Made by a program: the position numbers and the translations under genes. Positions 15,979-23,734 of a stretch of 64,000 bases of DNA are shown here, in pieces; position 1 is the first letter of the stretch, and each line of letters begins with the position of its first letter. The notes under the pieces were generated by a model that made no database searches, was not told the DNA's origin, and saw only the letters and a list, made by a program, of their open reading frames with translations. Location: contig JAKLFY010000019.1 of assembly GCA_022710935.1 (NCBI GenBank), positions 27,280-91,279 of the forward strand, read 5' to 3'. Source of the stretch: Verrucomicrobiota bacterium. GTDB taxonomy: Bacteria > Verrucomicrobiota > Verrucomicrobiia > Limisphaerales > J093.

Positions 15979-18615
15979 TCAGAAGTGCTCCGTCACAATC
16001 GTGCGCGCCGCGTCGAGTGTGCGGTGTGGGGGCAGACTCAGGTAAACGGACACGTAGATGCGTCCCCGCACTGCATGGGCCGCAAGGCCGAAGATGTTTC
16101 CCTCGAGGTACCGGAAGACCTTGTAGGTCAACATATAGACAGCACCCTCGGCACCCTCACTTGTCTCGAAGCGCAGTCCGTATTGACCCGGGCGCCATTC
16201 CTGGAGGGTTGTCGCTCCGTGAACACACGGGATTCTGGCCTCATCGCGGTCGCCGATGAAGAGCCGCTGCCGGATGGCATGCTCGATGGCGGTCGCCACG
16301 TGCGGCCCGACGGCGTTCTCGCCCGGTTCGACGTGGAAGAAGTCGAGCGCCAGGCCGTGGTTGGCAGCGGAGAAGAGGTGGGCCTGGCGCAGAGTAACCT
16401 GCTGGCGCCAAAGGGCGCCGGTGATGCAGGCGGCCAGGCCGCGGACGTCGCGCGCCGCGACGCCGAGGATGATCGAAAGACCGTCCCGCAGGATGCTGAC
16501 CTTGGCGTCCTGGGTGGAAGGGTATTCGGCCAAGTGGAGCAGGTGTGTGGCGAAGCGGTTGGCGTGGCGCCTGTAGACGCCGGCGTAGAAGTCGGGTCCG
16601 AAGTCCTTCAAGACCTTCGCCTGGTCGGGCGTGAACCCGGCCGTCTCGATCGAGCGCTTCGCGTCGAGGCCGGGGCGATAGTGCGCCATGCATTTCGCGT
16701 AGAGCTCGCGCATGTTGAACCAGGGGGTCGGATCGTCCTGTTCGCACTGCCACTCGGCGCGGTCCGCGCAGGTGAAGACGAAGAGGGCCCGCAGGAGGTC
16801 TTCGTTCTCACAGAGCGCAACGAACTCCGCCACCTGCCGCTCGTCGTTGATGTCGGCGTCGGCCCGTTCCCTGAGGGCGCGCCAATGCCGGATCAGAAAC
16901 TCGGTTGCGCGCACCGTCTCGGCGGTGAAGTCGCAACCGGTGCGGTAGACGCGGTAATAGTCATCCAGAGGAATGCCCGACATGCCGGAGGAGAGCCGCT
17001 CGTGCAGGGGGCGCGTGGTGTCGGCCCGCGCTTCGAGGTCGGCGTGGGTCAACGGAAGCCGCTTGGTCTTCAGCGCCAGTTTGACCGCGGCCAGGCGATC
17101 CGGATCGAGGAGCGCGGCCTCGACATCGATCGAGACGCCATCGAGCGCGCCGGCGCCGCGTTCGGTCGAGATCGCGCGCGCCAGCAGGTCGCGTCCGCGC
17201 TGCGCGCATTCTTCGAGGATCCGGATCTTGCGCCGCTCGATCGCCCCGCGCAGCAGCTTGCCCTCGGCCATCACCCGGGCGTCCAGCGAGGCTTCGAACT
17301 TGGCGTAGCCGGGGAACAGCCGGTCTTCGGCGCCGTCGAACTGCGAGAGAAACGCAAACGACTCGGCAAGACTCCCGCGCGGCTCGTAGAAGAGGGCCGA
17401 CACCTCCGGCACCGGCACGAGCCAGTCCCCGATGTCGCGGAACGTCGTTCCGAGCTCGGACGGATCGATCGGCACGCCGTAACGCTGCGAGGCCAGCAGC
17501 AGCGAGAGGGCGGCCCGGCTCTTGTCCCGCGAGGTGCGACACGCGGGAGAGCCCTGGTGGGACAGACCGCCCACGCCGTATACGATCGGGCTGCCCCGTC
17601 CGGCGGGCCGCCCTTGCCGGAGTTCACGCTCGATGACGCTCCTGGTGAACCGCGCCACGCGGCGCCGGGCGGAGATGAGCCGGGCCCGGACCTCATCGGC
17701 GAACGCGATGCGGGCGTGTTCGTCGGCCGCGGGTCCGAGCAGTTCCCCGAACGCATTGAAATCGTCGAATCGGAGCACATCCTCGGGATGATCGCCGCCG
17801 GGCGCGCGCCGCCTGGGGGCCGGCTTTCGGGAGTGGACGAAGCACCGCACGCGCAAAAGGAAATCATAGGCGGCCAGATCGCGCGGGTCTTCGAGCGCGC
17901 GATAGACGTCGTGGCTGTGGAGAAAGCCGCGTCCGGCCAGGGTCCAAATGCCGGCCAGGAACACCCTGAGCGCGTCGTTCTTGATGTCGAAGCGGTCCAC
18001 CCGATCCCAGGCCAGCGCCGCCGTCTCGAGCCGTTCCTTCCAGATACCGCGCAGGTGCAGGAAGTGCTCGAACGGGTCGAATGTGGCGCGAATGCGCTCG
18101 CGGAACGTGGCTGACAGGCCGTCGGGATCGTACACCGGCCGGAGATCGAGGAAGGCGTTGAGCTGTTTGCCCGAAAGACGCAGCGCGTCATCGAGATTGA
18201 ACGGCAACACTTCGCAGCCGAATCCGCACCGGTCCCGAAAACTCCGGGTGTGAAGCAGCTCGCGCTGCAGTTCGAGCAGATACGAGTTCCCCTCGATCGC
18301 GTCATCGAAGAGGAACGAGAAATCCGTGTCCGAGTAGGGAGTCACCTCCTGCCGGCCGGTTCCGCCCAGGGCCACGACCGCAAACGGTTTGTCGTATCCC
18401 AGGACCCGATGCCGCTCCGCCGCCCAATTCGCCATCAGGCCGCTGTAGACCGCTGTTCGCGCCACGGTGATGAGCCGCCCGTTGTCAAGCTGCGGCCCCC
18501 GGATCAGCGCGTCGTTCTCCGCGATCAGCTCCCGGAAGGCCGACAACGGGCCGAGCCGCGCGATGGCGTCCGCGGCGCGTTGATCCAATGCGGCGTGTTC
18601 TTCCGGTGTCACCAT
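15979..18615 (-). CDS. GlnD-like nucleotidyltransferase without recognisable HD domain
   Basis: 878 residues from ATG 18615; the frame is open 32 codons further but that stretch is repeat DNA. GlnD uridylylates and deuridylylates PII proteins in response to glutamine. Seen here: an NTase core GGTGRQE (84-90) followed by DTD (96-98), a GlnD-type helical region (FEHFLHLRGIWKERL, DFLLRVRCFVHSRK), a later helical block ending VFTCADRAEW and WFNMRELYAKCM, and a C-terminal ACT-like segment (GLRFETSEGAEGAVYMLTY). The metal-binding HxnHD pattern expected between these blocks is not visible, so hydrolytic deuridylylation may be lost. No glnB or amtB is nearby. It may act on another target. Confidence 0.7.
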   Translation of the reverse strand: MVTPEEHAALDQRAADAIARLGPLSAFRELIAENDALIRGPQLDNGRLITVARTAVYSGLMANWAAERHRVLGYDKPFAVVALGGTGRQEVTPYSDTDFSFLFDDAIEGNSYLLELQRELLHTRSFRDRCGFGCEVLPFNLDDALRLSGKQLNAFLDLRPVYDPDGLSATFRERIRATFDPFEHFLHLRGIWKERLETAALAWDRVDRFDIKNDALRVFLAGIWTLAGRGFLHSHDVYRALEDPRDLAAYDFLLRVRCFVHSRKPAPRRRAPGGDHPEDVLRFDDFNAFGELLGPAADEHARIAFADEVRARLISARRRVARFTRSVIERELRQGRPAGRGSPIVYGVGGLSHQGSPACRTSRDKSRAALSLLLASQRYGVPIDPSELGTTFRDIGDWLVPVPEVSALFYEPRGSLAESFAFLSQFDGAEDRLFPGYAKFEASLDARVMAEGKLLRGAIERRKIRILEECAQRGRDLLARAISTERGAGALDGVSIDVEAALLDPDRLAAVKLALKTKRLPLTHADLEARADTTRPLHERLSSGMSGIPLDDYYRVYRTGCDFTAETVRATEFLIRHWRALRERADADINDERQVAEFVALCENEDLLRALFVFTCADRAEWQCEQDDPTPWFNMRELYAKCMAHYRPGLDAKRSIETAGFTPDQAKVLKDFGPDFYAGVYRRHANRFATHLLHLAEYPSTQDAKVSILRDGLSIILGVAARDVRGLAACITGALWRQQVTLRQAHLFSAANHGLALDFFHVEPGENAVGPHVATAIEHAIRQRLFIGDRDEARIPCVHGATTLQEWRPGQYGLRFETSEGAEGAVYMLTYKVFRYLEGNIFGLAAHAVRGRIYVSVYLSLPPHRTLDAARTIVTEHF

Positions 18616-18713
18616 AATCAGGAATGCGGCATGACTGCCGTTCGACAGACCCCGGCATGCTACGCTCGCCGTCCGACGCGGCAACCAAGATCCTCCGCCC
18701 GGCCCGGCCAACC

Positions 18714-18846
18714 GTGCATCTGGAGGTTGTCGGTGGGAATCGAGTCTGCGCCGCGCGGGGGCACGCGGTCTACACCGGCAATCTCCATCCGCTGTAGGCC
18801 CGGTGCCCTCACCGGGCGACAGAACACCGACAACAACCCGATGCGC
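18714..18846 (+). repeat. Family-A hairpin repeat, copy A3
   Basis: About 133 bp between two minus-strand genes. It begins GTGCATCTGGAGG and ends with CGACAACAACCCGATGC, the complement of the opposite terminus. It contains a degraded GCCGCG/CACGCGG hairpin and a perfect GCCCGGTG-CCCT-CACCGGGC hairpin. The right end lies 8 bp from the stop codon of the ABC ATPase gene. Confidence 0.85.
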
Positions 18847-18853
18847 CGCACGG

Positions 18854-19996
18854 TCAACCGATGGCCCGTCCGCTCGCCCCGTCGAAATAGCAGGCCCGGT
18901 CCAGGTCGAGCCAAACGCTGACGGTCTGCCCGGGCCCCAGCGGGCAGTCCGCGCCTGAGCGCGCCGTGAAGCGGATGCCGCCGATCGAGCCGTGCAGGTG
19001 CGTCTCAGCGCCCAGACGCTCGACCGCTTCCGCGCGCGCGTTCACGCGGACGCCATCGGGTCCGCGCGCCAGTCCACCATCGAACACGATCTCCTCCGGA
19101 CGCAGACCGAGCACGACGGGCCTGCCCGCATACGCGGAGAGGGCTGCCCGGTGCGCTCGGGCCACGGGCAGCGGCGCGCCCGCCGGCGTGTCCCCTTGGG
19201 GGGGCGGGGCGGGACGGAACATGACGCCGCTCCCGCCCATCTCGATCGCGCCGGGGAAGAGATTCATGGGGGGCGATCCGATGAATTGGGCGACGAACAG
19301 GTTTGCCGGACGACGGTAGACATCGAGCGGTTCGGCTGCCTGTTGGATCGCCCCGTCTTTCATAACCGCCAGGCGCCGGCCCATGGCGATGGCCTCGACC
19401 TGATCGTGCGTCACGTACAAGGTGGTCGTGCCCAGTTGTTCGTGGAGCCGCTTGAGTTCCACGCGCATCCGCAAGCGAAGGCCGGCGTCCAGGTTCGAGA
19501 GCGGCTCATCGTACAGGAAGACCTTCGGCTGCCGGACCATCGCCCGTCCGACAGCCACCCTCTGGCGCTCGCCTCCGGACAGGGCGTCCGGCATGCGTTC
19601 GAGCAATCGGGTCAATTCCAGGGTTGTGGCTGTCGCCCGCACCCGTCGCTCGATCTCGTCACGAGGGCGCTTCCGGAGGAGCAGCGGGAACGCGAGATTC
19701 TCGTAAACCGTCAGATGCGGATAGAGGGCGCAGTTCTGAAAGACCATGGCGACGTCGCGGTCCCTGGGTTCAATGGCATTCACGACCCGCCCGTCGATGG
19801 CGATTGTGCCCGACGTCGGGTCCTCGAGCCCGGCCAGCAGGCGCAAGGTGGTGGACTTGCCGCAGCCCGAGGGGCCGGCCAGGACGACGATCTCGCCGTC
19901 ATGGATCGTCAGGCAGAGATCCTTCACGGCGCGGACGGCCTCCCCGGAGGGCCTGGGGAAGGTCTTGCTCACGCCTTCGAAGACAACCTGCGCCAT
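18854..19996 (-). CDS. MalK/UgpC-type ABC transporter ATP-binding protein (orphan)
   Basis: 380 residues. This class energises uptake of oligosaccharides or glycerol-phosphate through separate permeases and a binding protein. Seen: Walker A GPSGCGKST, Q-loop VFQNCALYPHLTV, signature LSGGERQRVAVGRA, Walker B VFLYDEPLSNLD, switch histidine LYVTHDQ, and a C-terminal TOBE/OB region with VVLGLRPEEI. ATG 19996 gives the standard MAQVVFEGVSKTF start; upstream in-frame sequence belongs to repeat F3. No permease or binding protein lies in the window, so it probably serves systems encoded elsewhere, as MsmX-like ATPases do. Confidence 0.9.
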   Translation of the reverse strand: MAQVVFEGVSKTFPRPSGEAVRAVKDLCLTIHDGEIVVLAGPSGCGKSTTLRLLAGLEDPTSGTIAIDGRVVNAIEPRDRDVAMVFQNCALYPHLTVYENLAFPLLLRKRPRDEIERRVRATATTLELTRLLERMPDALSGGERQRVAVGRAMVRQPKVFLYDEPLSNLDAGLRLRMRVELKRLHEQLGTTTLYVTHDQVEAIAMGRRLAVMKDGAIQQAAEPLDVYRRPANLFVAQFIGSPPMNLFPGAIEMGGSGVMFRPAPPPQGDTPAGAPLPVARAHRAALSAYAGRPVVLGLRPEEIVFDGGLARGPDGVRVNARAEAVERLGAETHLHGSIGGIRFTARSGADCPLGPGQTVSVWLDLDRACYFDGASGRAIG

Positions 19997-20071
19997 GCGC
20001 ATTCGAGTCTCCGGAAGACTTGCCTCGATGTCGAGTCCGCATGGGTCCGTGTTTCCGAGGACCGTCCTCCG

Positions 20072-20222
20072 TGCGTTCCCATTCCAAAGCGGTGTTGAAG
20101 CACACGCACTCTCCCGCGGCCGCGGGACTCCGCGCACCCGAACACGCTCGTGCCCGTGGAGCTTCCGTGCAAGGGTTGCACCTTAGCCGGCCTAAGGTTG
20201 ACGCATATGCGCGGCCGCGGGA
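20072..20222 (+). repeat. Interspersed repeat F3, copy a
   Basis: About 150 bp that align with 57023-57170: both contain CCAAAGCGGTG, a GAAGCACACGCACTC block, ACACGCTCGTGCCCG, GCTTCCGTGCAAGG, a CTTAG/CTAAG mini-hairpin and end in GCGGCCGCGGGA. The middle 20 bp differ. It lies between a gene start at 19996 and the GH172 gene, and both its flanking genes are read away from it. Confidence 0.8.
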
Positions 20223-20374
20223 TCGGCCTTCAGGCCTTTGGTTGCGGCTCCGCTGTGCTGAGAAACACGCGGGCTAGCGGCGTGCCTCAGACCATTCTCA
20301 ACCCTCAACAGCATGAACCAGCCCCGTTGCTTGTTGGAATTGCCAGTCGGCCGGCGATGTGCCAAACATCGGGC
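20223..20374 (+). promoter_or_regulatory. Space between repeat F3 and the GH172 gene
   Basis: 152 bp containing AACACGCGGGCTAG, a motif that reappears at 49858-49871 as one arm of a palindrome. The 3' part before ATG 20375 is comparatively AT-rich (TCAACAGCATGAACC) and could hold the promoter. No clear operator is visible. Confidence 0.25.
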
Positions 20375-22060
20375 ATGCAAATACCCGTCCTGCTTTTCAC
20401 GCCCTTCCGTCCGTCGGCTCGAGCCGTCGCGCGCATTGTCGTTTTCCTGGGTCTGCTCGGGCCGGTCTCAGGGGAATTGACGGCCGCCGGGCTCGAAGAT
20501 CTGGCCAGGCCGCAGAGCGGGCGCTCGATGCGCGCGACGTCGACGATGCGTCAGGGGGAAGTGCGCCGGGGCGGCGGCGAACGCAAACTGGATCCCAAGG
20601 CGGATCCTAAAGGCGACCTCGAAGAAGCGAGCAATTACGACAACTACCGCGTCCCTCCGGGGGAGACACATGTGCTGCTCGATGCCGAGGGTCCGGGCGT
20701 GATCACGCACATCTGGATCACGTTCCTCGGTCCGGAGCGCCAGGCCTGGGCGCAGCAAGGATCGGCGAATCATCAGGAGATGCTGCTGAGGATGTACTGG
20801 GACGGGCGGGAGCGGCCGGCGGTCGAGGCGCCTGTCGGCGATTTCTTTGCCAACTGTTTCGGGCTGCGCAGCGAGGTCATCAGCCAGCCCGTGGCCGTCG
20901 AGGATGCCGATTCGTACAATTGTTTCTGGCACATGCCGTTCCGGAAATCGGCCCGGATCGAAATCGTCAACGAAAGCGACAAGCCGATCAGCCTGCTGTA
21001 CTACAACATCGATTGGATCAAGAAGGATTCGCTCCCGGATGACACCCCGTATTTCCACGCCCAGTATCGTCAGGAATATCCCGCGCAGAAGGGCAAGGAC
21101 TATCTGTTGCTCGAAACCGCCGGCAAGGGCCACTACGTCGGGACCGTGTTGGCGGTGCGGACGCGAAGCCCGGCCTGGTTCGGCGAGGGCGATGAGAAGA
21201 TCTACATCGACGGCGAGGCCAAGCCGTCGATCTGGGGCACCGGCACGGAGGATTATTTCCTGTCGGCGTGGGGATTGCGGACCACGAGCACGCCGTATTT
21301 CGGCGTGCCGTACTTCGATCAGTGGGGCATCGTGGGCGGCAAGACAAGCGCCTATCGCTGGCATGTCCACGACCCGATCGTCTTCAACACCGGGATCAAA
21401 GTCACCCTCGAACACTTCGGCTGGATCTCCCCCGACGAGAATCCCGACTTCAAGTCGACAAGCTGGAACGAGCGCGAGGACGATTACGCGAGCGTGGCGT
21501 TCTGGTATCAAATCGGCGAACCCACCTTTGCCGCGCGCGCCCCGCACGCGCGTGAGCGGCGCCTGCCGAGCCTCGAACGCCTCACCGTTTACGCCCGCGA
21601 CTTTGCCGACGCCCGGCATCACGGCGCCGGCGAGGCGACCCCCCAAAATCTCGATCTGTACGAGGATGCGCACCTGCTGTACCGGGCCACGCAGCCCGAG
21701 GGCGCCTGGATCGAGATCCCCTTCGAGATCGCGAGGAAAGAACCGCTGCGGCTCCTTCTCAACGCAACCAAGTCCTACGACTTCGGACACTACCAGGCCT
21801 CGCTCAACGGTGTGAAGCTCGGCGGGCCAATCGATTTCTACAAGACCGCCCTCGCCAACGAAGAGATCCATCTGCTCGATTTCTGGCCCGAGCCCGGCCG
21901 TTACACCCTGCGCCTCGAATGCGTGGGCAAGAACCCGGTCTCCCAAGGCTACTACCTCGGGCTCGAATCCGTCCGGCTCCGCGAGCGCCGCCCGCGCGTC
22001 GTCGACTATGGCCACGACAAGGACAAAGACTGGCGCAAAGAGCGTCGCTTGTATCAGTGA
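20375..22060 (+). CDS. Secreted DUF2961 / GH172-family protein
   Basis: 561 residues with a signal peptide (RAVARIVVFLGLLGPVSG). DUF2961 corresponds to glycoside hydrolase family 172, whose known members cleave or rearrange fructofuranosides and arabinofuranosides as double-jelly-roll oligomers. Seen: SNYDNYRVPPGETHVLLD, GPGVITHIWITF, VGDFFANCFG, FWHMPFRKSARIEIVNE, EKIYIDGEAKPSIWGTGTEDYF with the acidic TEDY motif, and RWHVHDPIVF. Start ATG 20375 is directly followed by the signal; the longer upstream frame is repeat DNA. Exact substrate cannot be read from sequence. Confidence 0.87.
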   Translation: MQIPVLLFTPFRPSARAVARIVVFLGLLGPVSGELTAAGLEDLARPQSGRSMRATSTMRQGEVRRGGGERKLDPKADPKGDLEEASNYDNYRVPPGETHVLLDAEGPGVITHIWITFLGPERQAWAQQGSANHQEMLLRMYWDGRERPAVEAPVGDFFANCFGLRSEVISQPVAVEDADSYNCFWHMPFRKSARIEIVNESDKPISLLYYNIDWIKKDSLPDDTPYFHAQYRQEYPAQKGKDYLLLETAGKGHYVGTVLAVRTRSPAWFGEGDEKIYIDGEAKPSIWGTGTEDYFLSAWGLRTTSTPYFGVPYFDQWGIVGGKTSAYRWHVHDPIVFNTGIKVTLEHFGWISPDENPDFKSTSWNEREDDYASVAFWYQIGEPTFAARAPHARERRLPSLERLTVYARDFADARHHGAGEATPQNLDLYEDAHLLYRATQPEGAWIEIPFEIARKEPLRLLLNATKSYDFGHYQASLNGVKLGGPIDFYKTALANEEIHLLDFWPEPGRYTLRLECVGKNPVSQGYYLGLESVRLRERRPRVVDYGHDKDKDWRKERRLYQ

Positions 22061-22396
22061 GGTTGCCCAGACGCGCCCGCGTTTTCAGTGCCCGGCCAAT
22101 GGGAACCACTGTCGGACGGACCGGGTGTGTCGCGCGCGTTAAGCCGGCTGCAAGCCGGCGCTCCGGGGCGCCCTACGACCTCGCCGCCTGCGTGCGAAGG
22201 GGCGCTTTCGCGCGGCTTGACACGCGGCTTGACAATCCGTGACTCGCGGAATAAGCCTCGTACCATCAGATATCCAAGAGAACCACTGCCCCGTAACGCT
22301 TCCGCGCCGCGGGGGGATGGCGTGGATGTCACAGGAATGTCGCTGGTGTCGACCCGCGGCTGGGGGCATCATTGGGGCGGCAGGAGAGGCTGATTT
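22061..22396 (+). promoter_or_regulatory. Intergenic region with 38-bp repeat copy and strong ribosome-binding site
   Basis: 336 bp without a gene. It holds the inverted copy of the 38-bp repeat (22129-22166) and, at its end, AGGAGAGG at 22382-22389, eight bases before ATG 22397, the best Shine-Dalgarno sequence noticed in the window. It suggests strong translation of the pseudopilin gene. A promoter probably lies in the AT-richer stretch around 22230-22290. Confidence 0.5.
22129..22166 (-). repeat. 38-bp repeat, copy 2
   Basis: Exact reverse complement of 3609-3646, with a GCCGGC hairpin at its centre. Flanks are unrelated, so this is a dispersed short element and not part of a larger duplication. 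Confidence 0.85.
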
Positions 22397-23266
22397 ATGA
22401 AGACCAAGTTCCGATCACTTCACGGCCGGTCGAAGAGAGTCGATCAGGATGGTTGTGTCCTGCCGGCCTTCGCCCGCGGGAGGGCGTTCACGCTGATCGA
22501 GTTGCTGGTGGTCATCGCGGTCATCGCGATCCTGGCGGGGCTGTTGCTGCCTGCGCTGGCCAAGGCCAAGGAGAAGGGCCGGCAGGCGAAGTGCCAGAGC
22601 AACCTCAAGCAGATCTCGATCGGCACCACCATGTACGCGGACGATTTCAACGACACGTTCTACCACGTCAACGGCGCCATTCCCAACCATGGCCATTGGA
22701 CCAGGAATCCGCGGACCGATGTCCAGTTGGCCCCCAACGACAGCGAGGCGTACTGGGGGATCGCGTACATCGGGTACTTCGGGGGAACAAAGGAGATCTT
22801 TCGCTGCCCAAGCGCCCGGGTCGTGGACGAATGGCGCGAGGAGGGCAAGACCTTTCCCGCGGCGTTCTGGCTCAACTCGAGCTACGGCGTCAACGCCTAC
22901 ATCGGCGAAAACCCTTCGCCCAGCAACCCCGCCTCCCGCACCCCGGGCCCGCGCAAGATCAGTTCGTTCGCCAATCCCTCGAGTACGATCTTCGCCCAGG
23001 ATGCGGCCGAGCAGCGGATGGAAGGTCCGGACGACAGCCTGGGGTTGTGGCCTGGGTCGAGCGAGATTCTGACGCAGTGGCGCTACGATCTCGTGCCTTA
23101 TTACCCGAACCTCAAGATGGAACTCGAATGGTACCGGCACAACAAGATCTGCGGCACGCTCTGGGTGCCGGGCAACGTCTCCGGCATCAAGTTCAACAGC
23201 TTCAAGATCGGCGTGGATTACCGGTGGTACACCGGACAGGATCCCGCCAAACAACCCGGATCCTAG
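22397..23266 (+). CDS. Pseudopilin-like secreted protein (prepilin cleavage/methylation signal)
   Basis: 289 residues. A basic N-terminus ends at the type IV prepilin signal [21 protein letters not shown], with Glu5 after the cleavage site, then the usual [24 protein letters not shown] of PVC-group pseudopilin-like proteins. These are processed by prepilin peptidase and displayed or used in type II secretion-like assemblies; many copies occur per genome and their exact roles are unknown. The globular part ([23 protein letters not shown]) has no recognised enzyme motif. It has a strong ribosome-binding site and a lipoprotein gene 6 bp downstream, forming a likely operon. Confidence 0.85.
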   Translation: MKTKFRSLHGRSKRVDQDGCVLPAFARGRAFTLIELLVVIAVIAILAGLLLPALAKAKEKGRQAKCQSNLKQISIGTTMYADDFNDTFYHVNGAIPNHGHWTRNPRTDVQLAPNDSEAYWGIAYIGYFGGTKEIFRCPSARVVDEWREEGKTFPAAFWLNSSYGVNAYIGENPSPSNPASRTPGPRKISSFANPSSTIFAQDAAEQRMEGPDDSLGLWPGSSEILTQWRYDLVPYYPNLKMELEWYRHNKICGTLWVPGNVSGIKFNSFKIGVDYRWYTGQDPAKQPGS

Positions 23267-23272
23267 ACTTCC

Positions 23273-23662
23273 GTGAAAACACAATCTCCTTGGCTTACCC
23301 GCAGGTTTTTCCTGGCAACCGCGCTTCTCCTGCTGGCCGGCCCGATGGGTTGCGGCAGGAATGAAGCGCCATCCCCTGTCGAAGCGGCCCTGATCCCCGC
23401 CGTGCTGCGCGAGACGTTCCAATCGGCGAAGGAACCTGTGACGGGCCTGGTGACGGGCCTGGTTGACGCCGTCGAGGCCAAGGACTGGCCCAAGGCCTCC
23501 GTTGCGGCGCAAGCGCTCTCGAAGACGACAACTCTCACGGCGAAGCAGCGCGACATGCTGGCCCGCTGCCTCATCACCATCAACACCCAGGTCACGGAAG
23601 CGGCCGCGACCGGCAACCAGGAGGCCGAGGAAGTCCGCCGCATGATCCGCCTGGACAAGTAA
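23273..23662 (+). CDS. Small putative lipoprotein, pseudopilin partner
   Basis: 129 residues starting at GTG 23273, only 6 bp after the pseudopilin stop. The leader TRRFFLATALLLLAGPMGC combines an arginine pair with a hydrophobic core and a cysteine, giving a probable lipoprotein, possibly Tat-exported. The rest (AALIPAVLRETFQSAKEPVTGLVTGLVDAVEAKDWPKAS) predicts two to three amphipathic helices. A small helical lipoprotein immediately after a pseudopilin gene is a frequent arrangement in Verrucomicrobiota, but no function is known. Confidence 0.65.
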   Translation: MKTQSPWLTRRFFLATALLLLAGPMGCGRNEAPSPVEAALIPAVLRETFQSAKEPVTGLVTGLVDAVEAKDWPKASVAAQALSKTTTLTAKQRDMLARCLITINTQVTEAAATGNQEAEEVRRMIRLDK

Positions 23663-23734
23663 TCCCCGCACGCCCGGGTCCCTGAGGACCTGGCCGCGAT
23701 GATCTTTGATGCCAAGCACAACACAAACCCAAGG

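Noticed and set aside
15961..18114. A 717-codon plus-strand open frame opposite the GlnD-like gene
   Set aside because: It is an antisense shadow caused by high GC at third positions; the minus-strand frame carries the NTase and ACT-like motifs.
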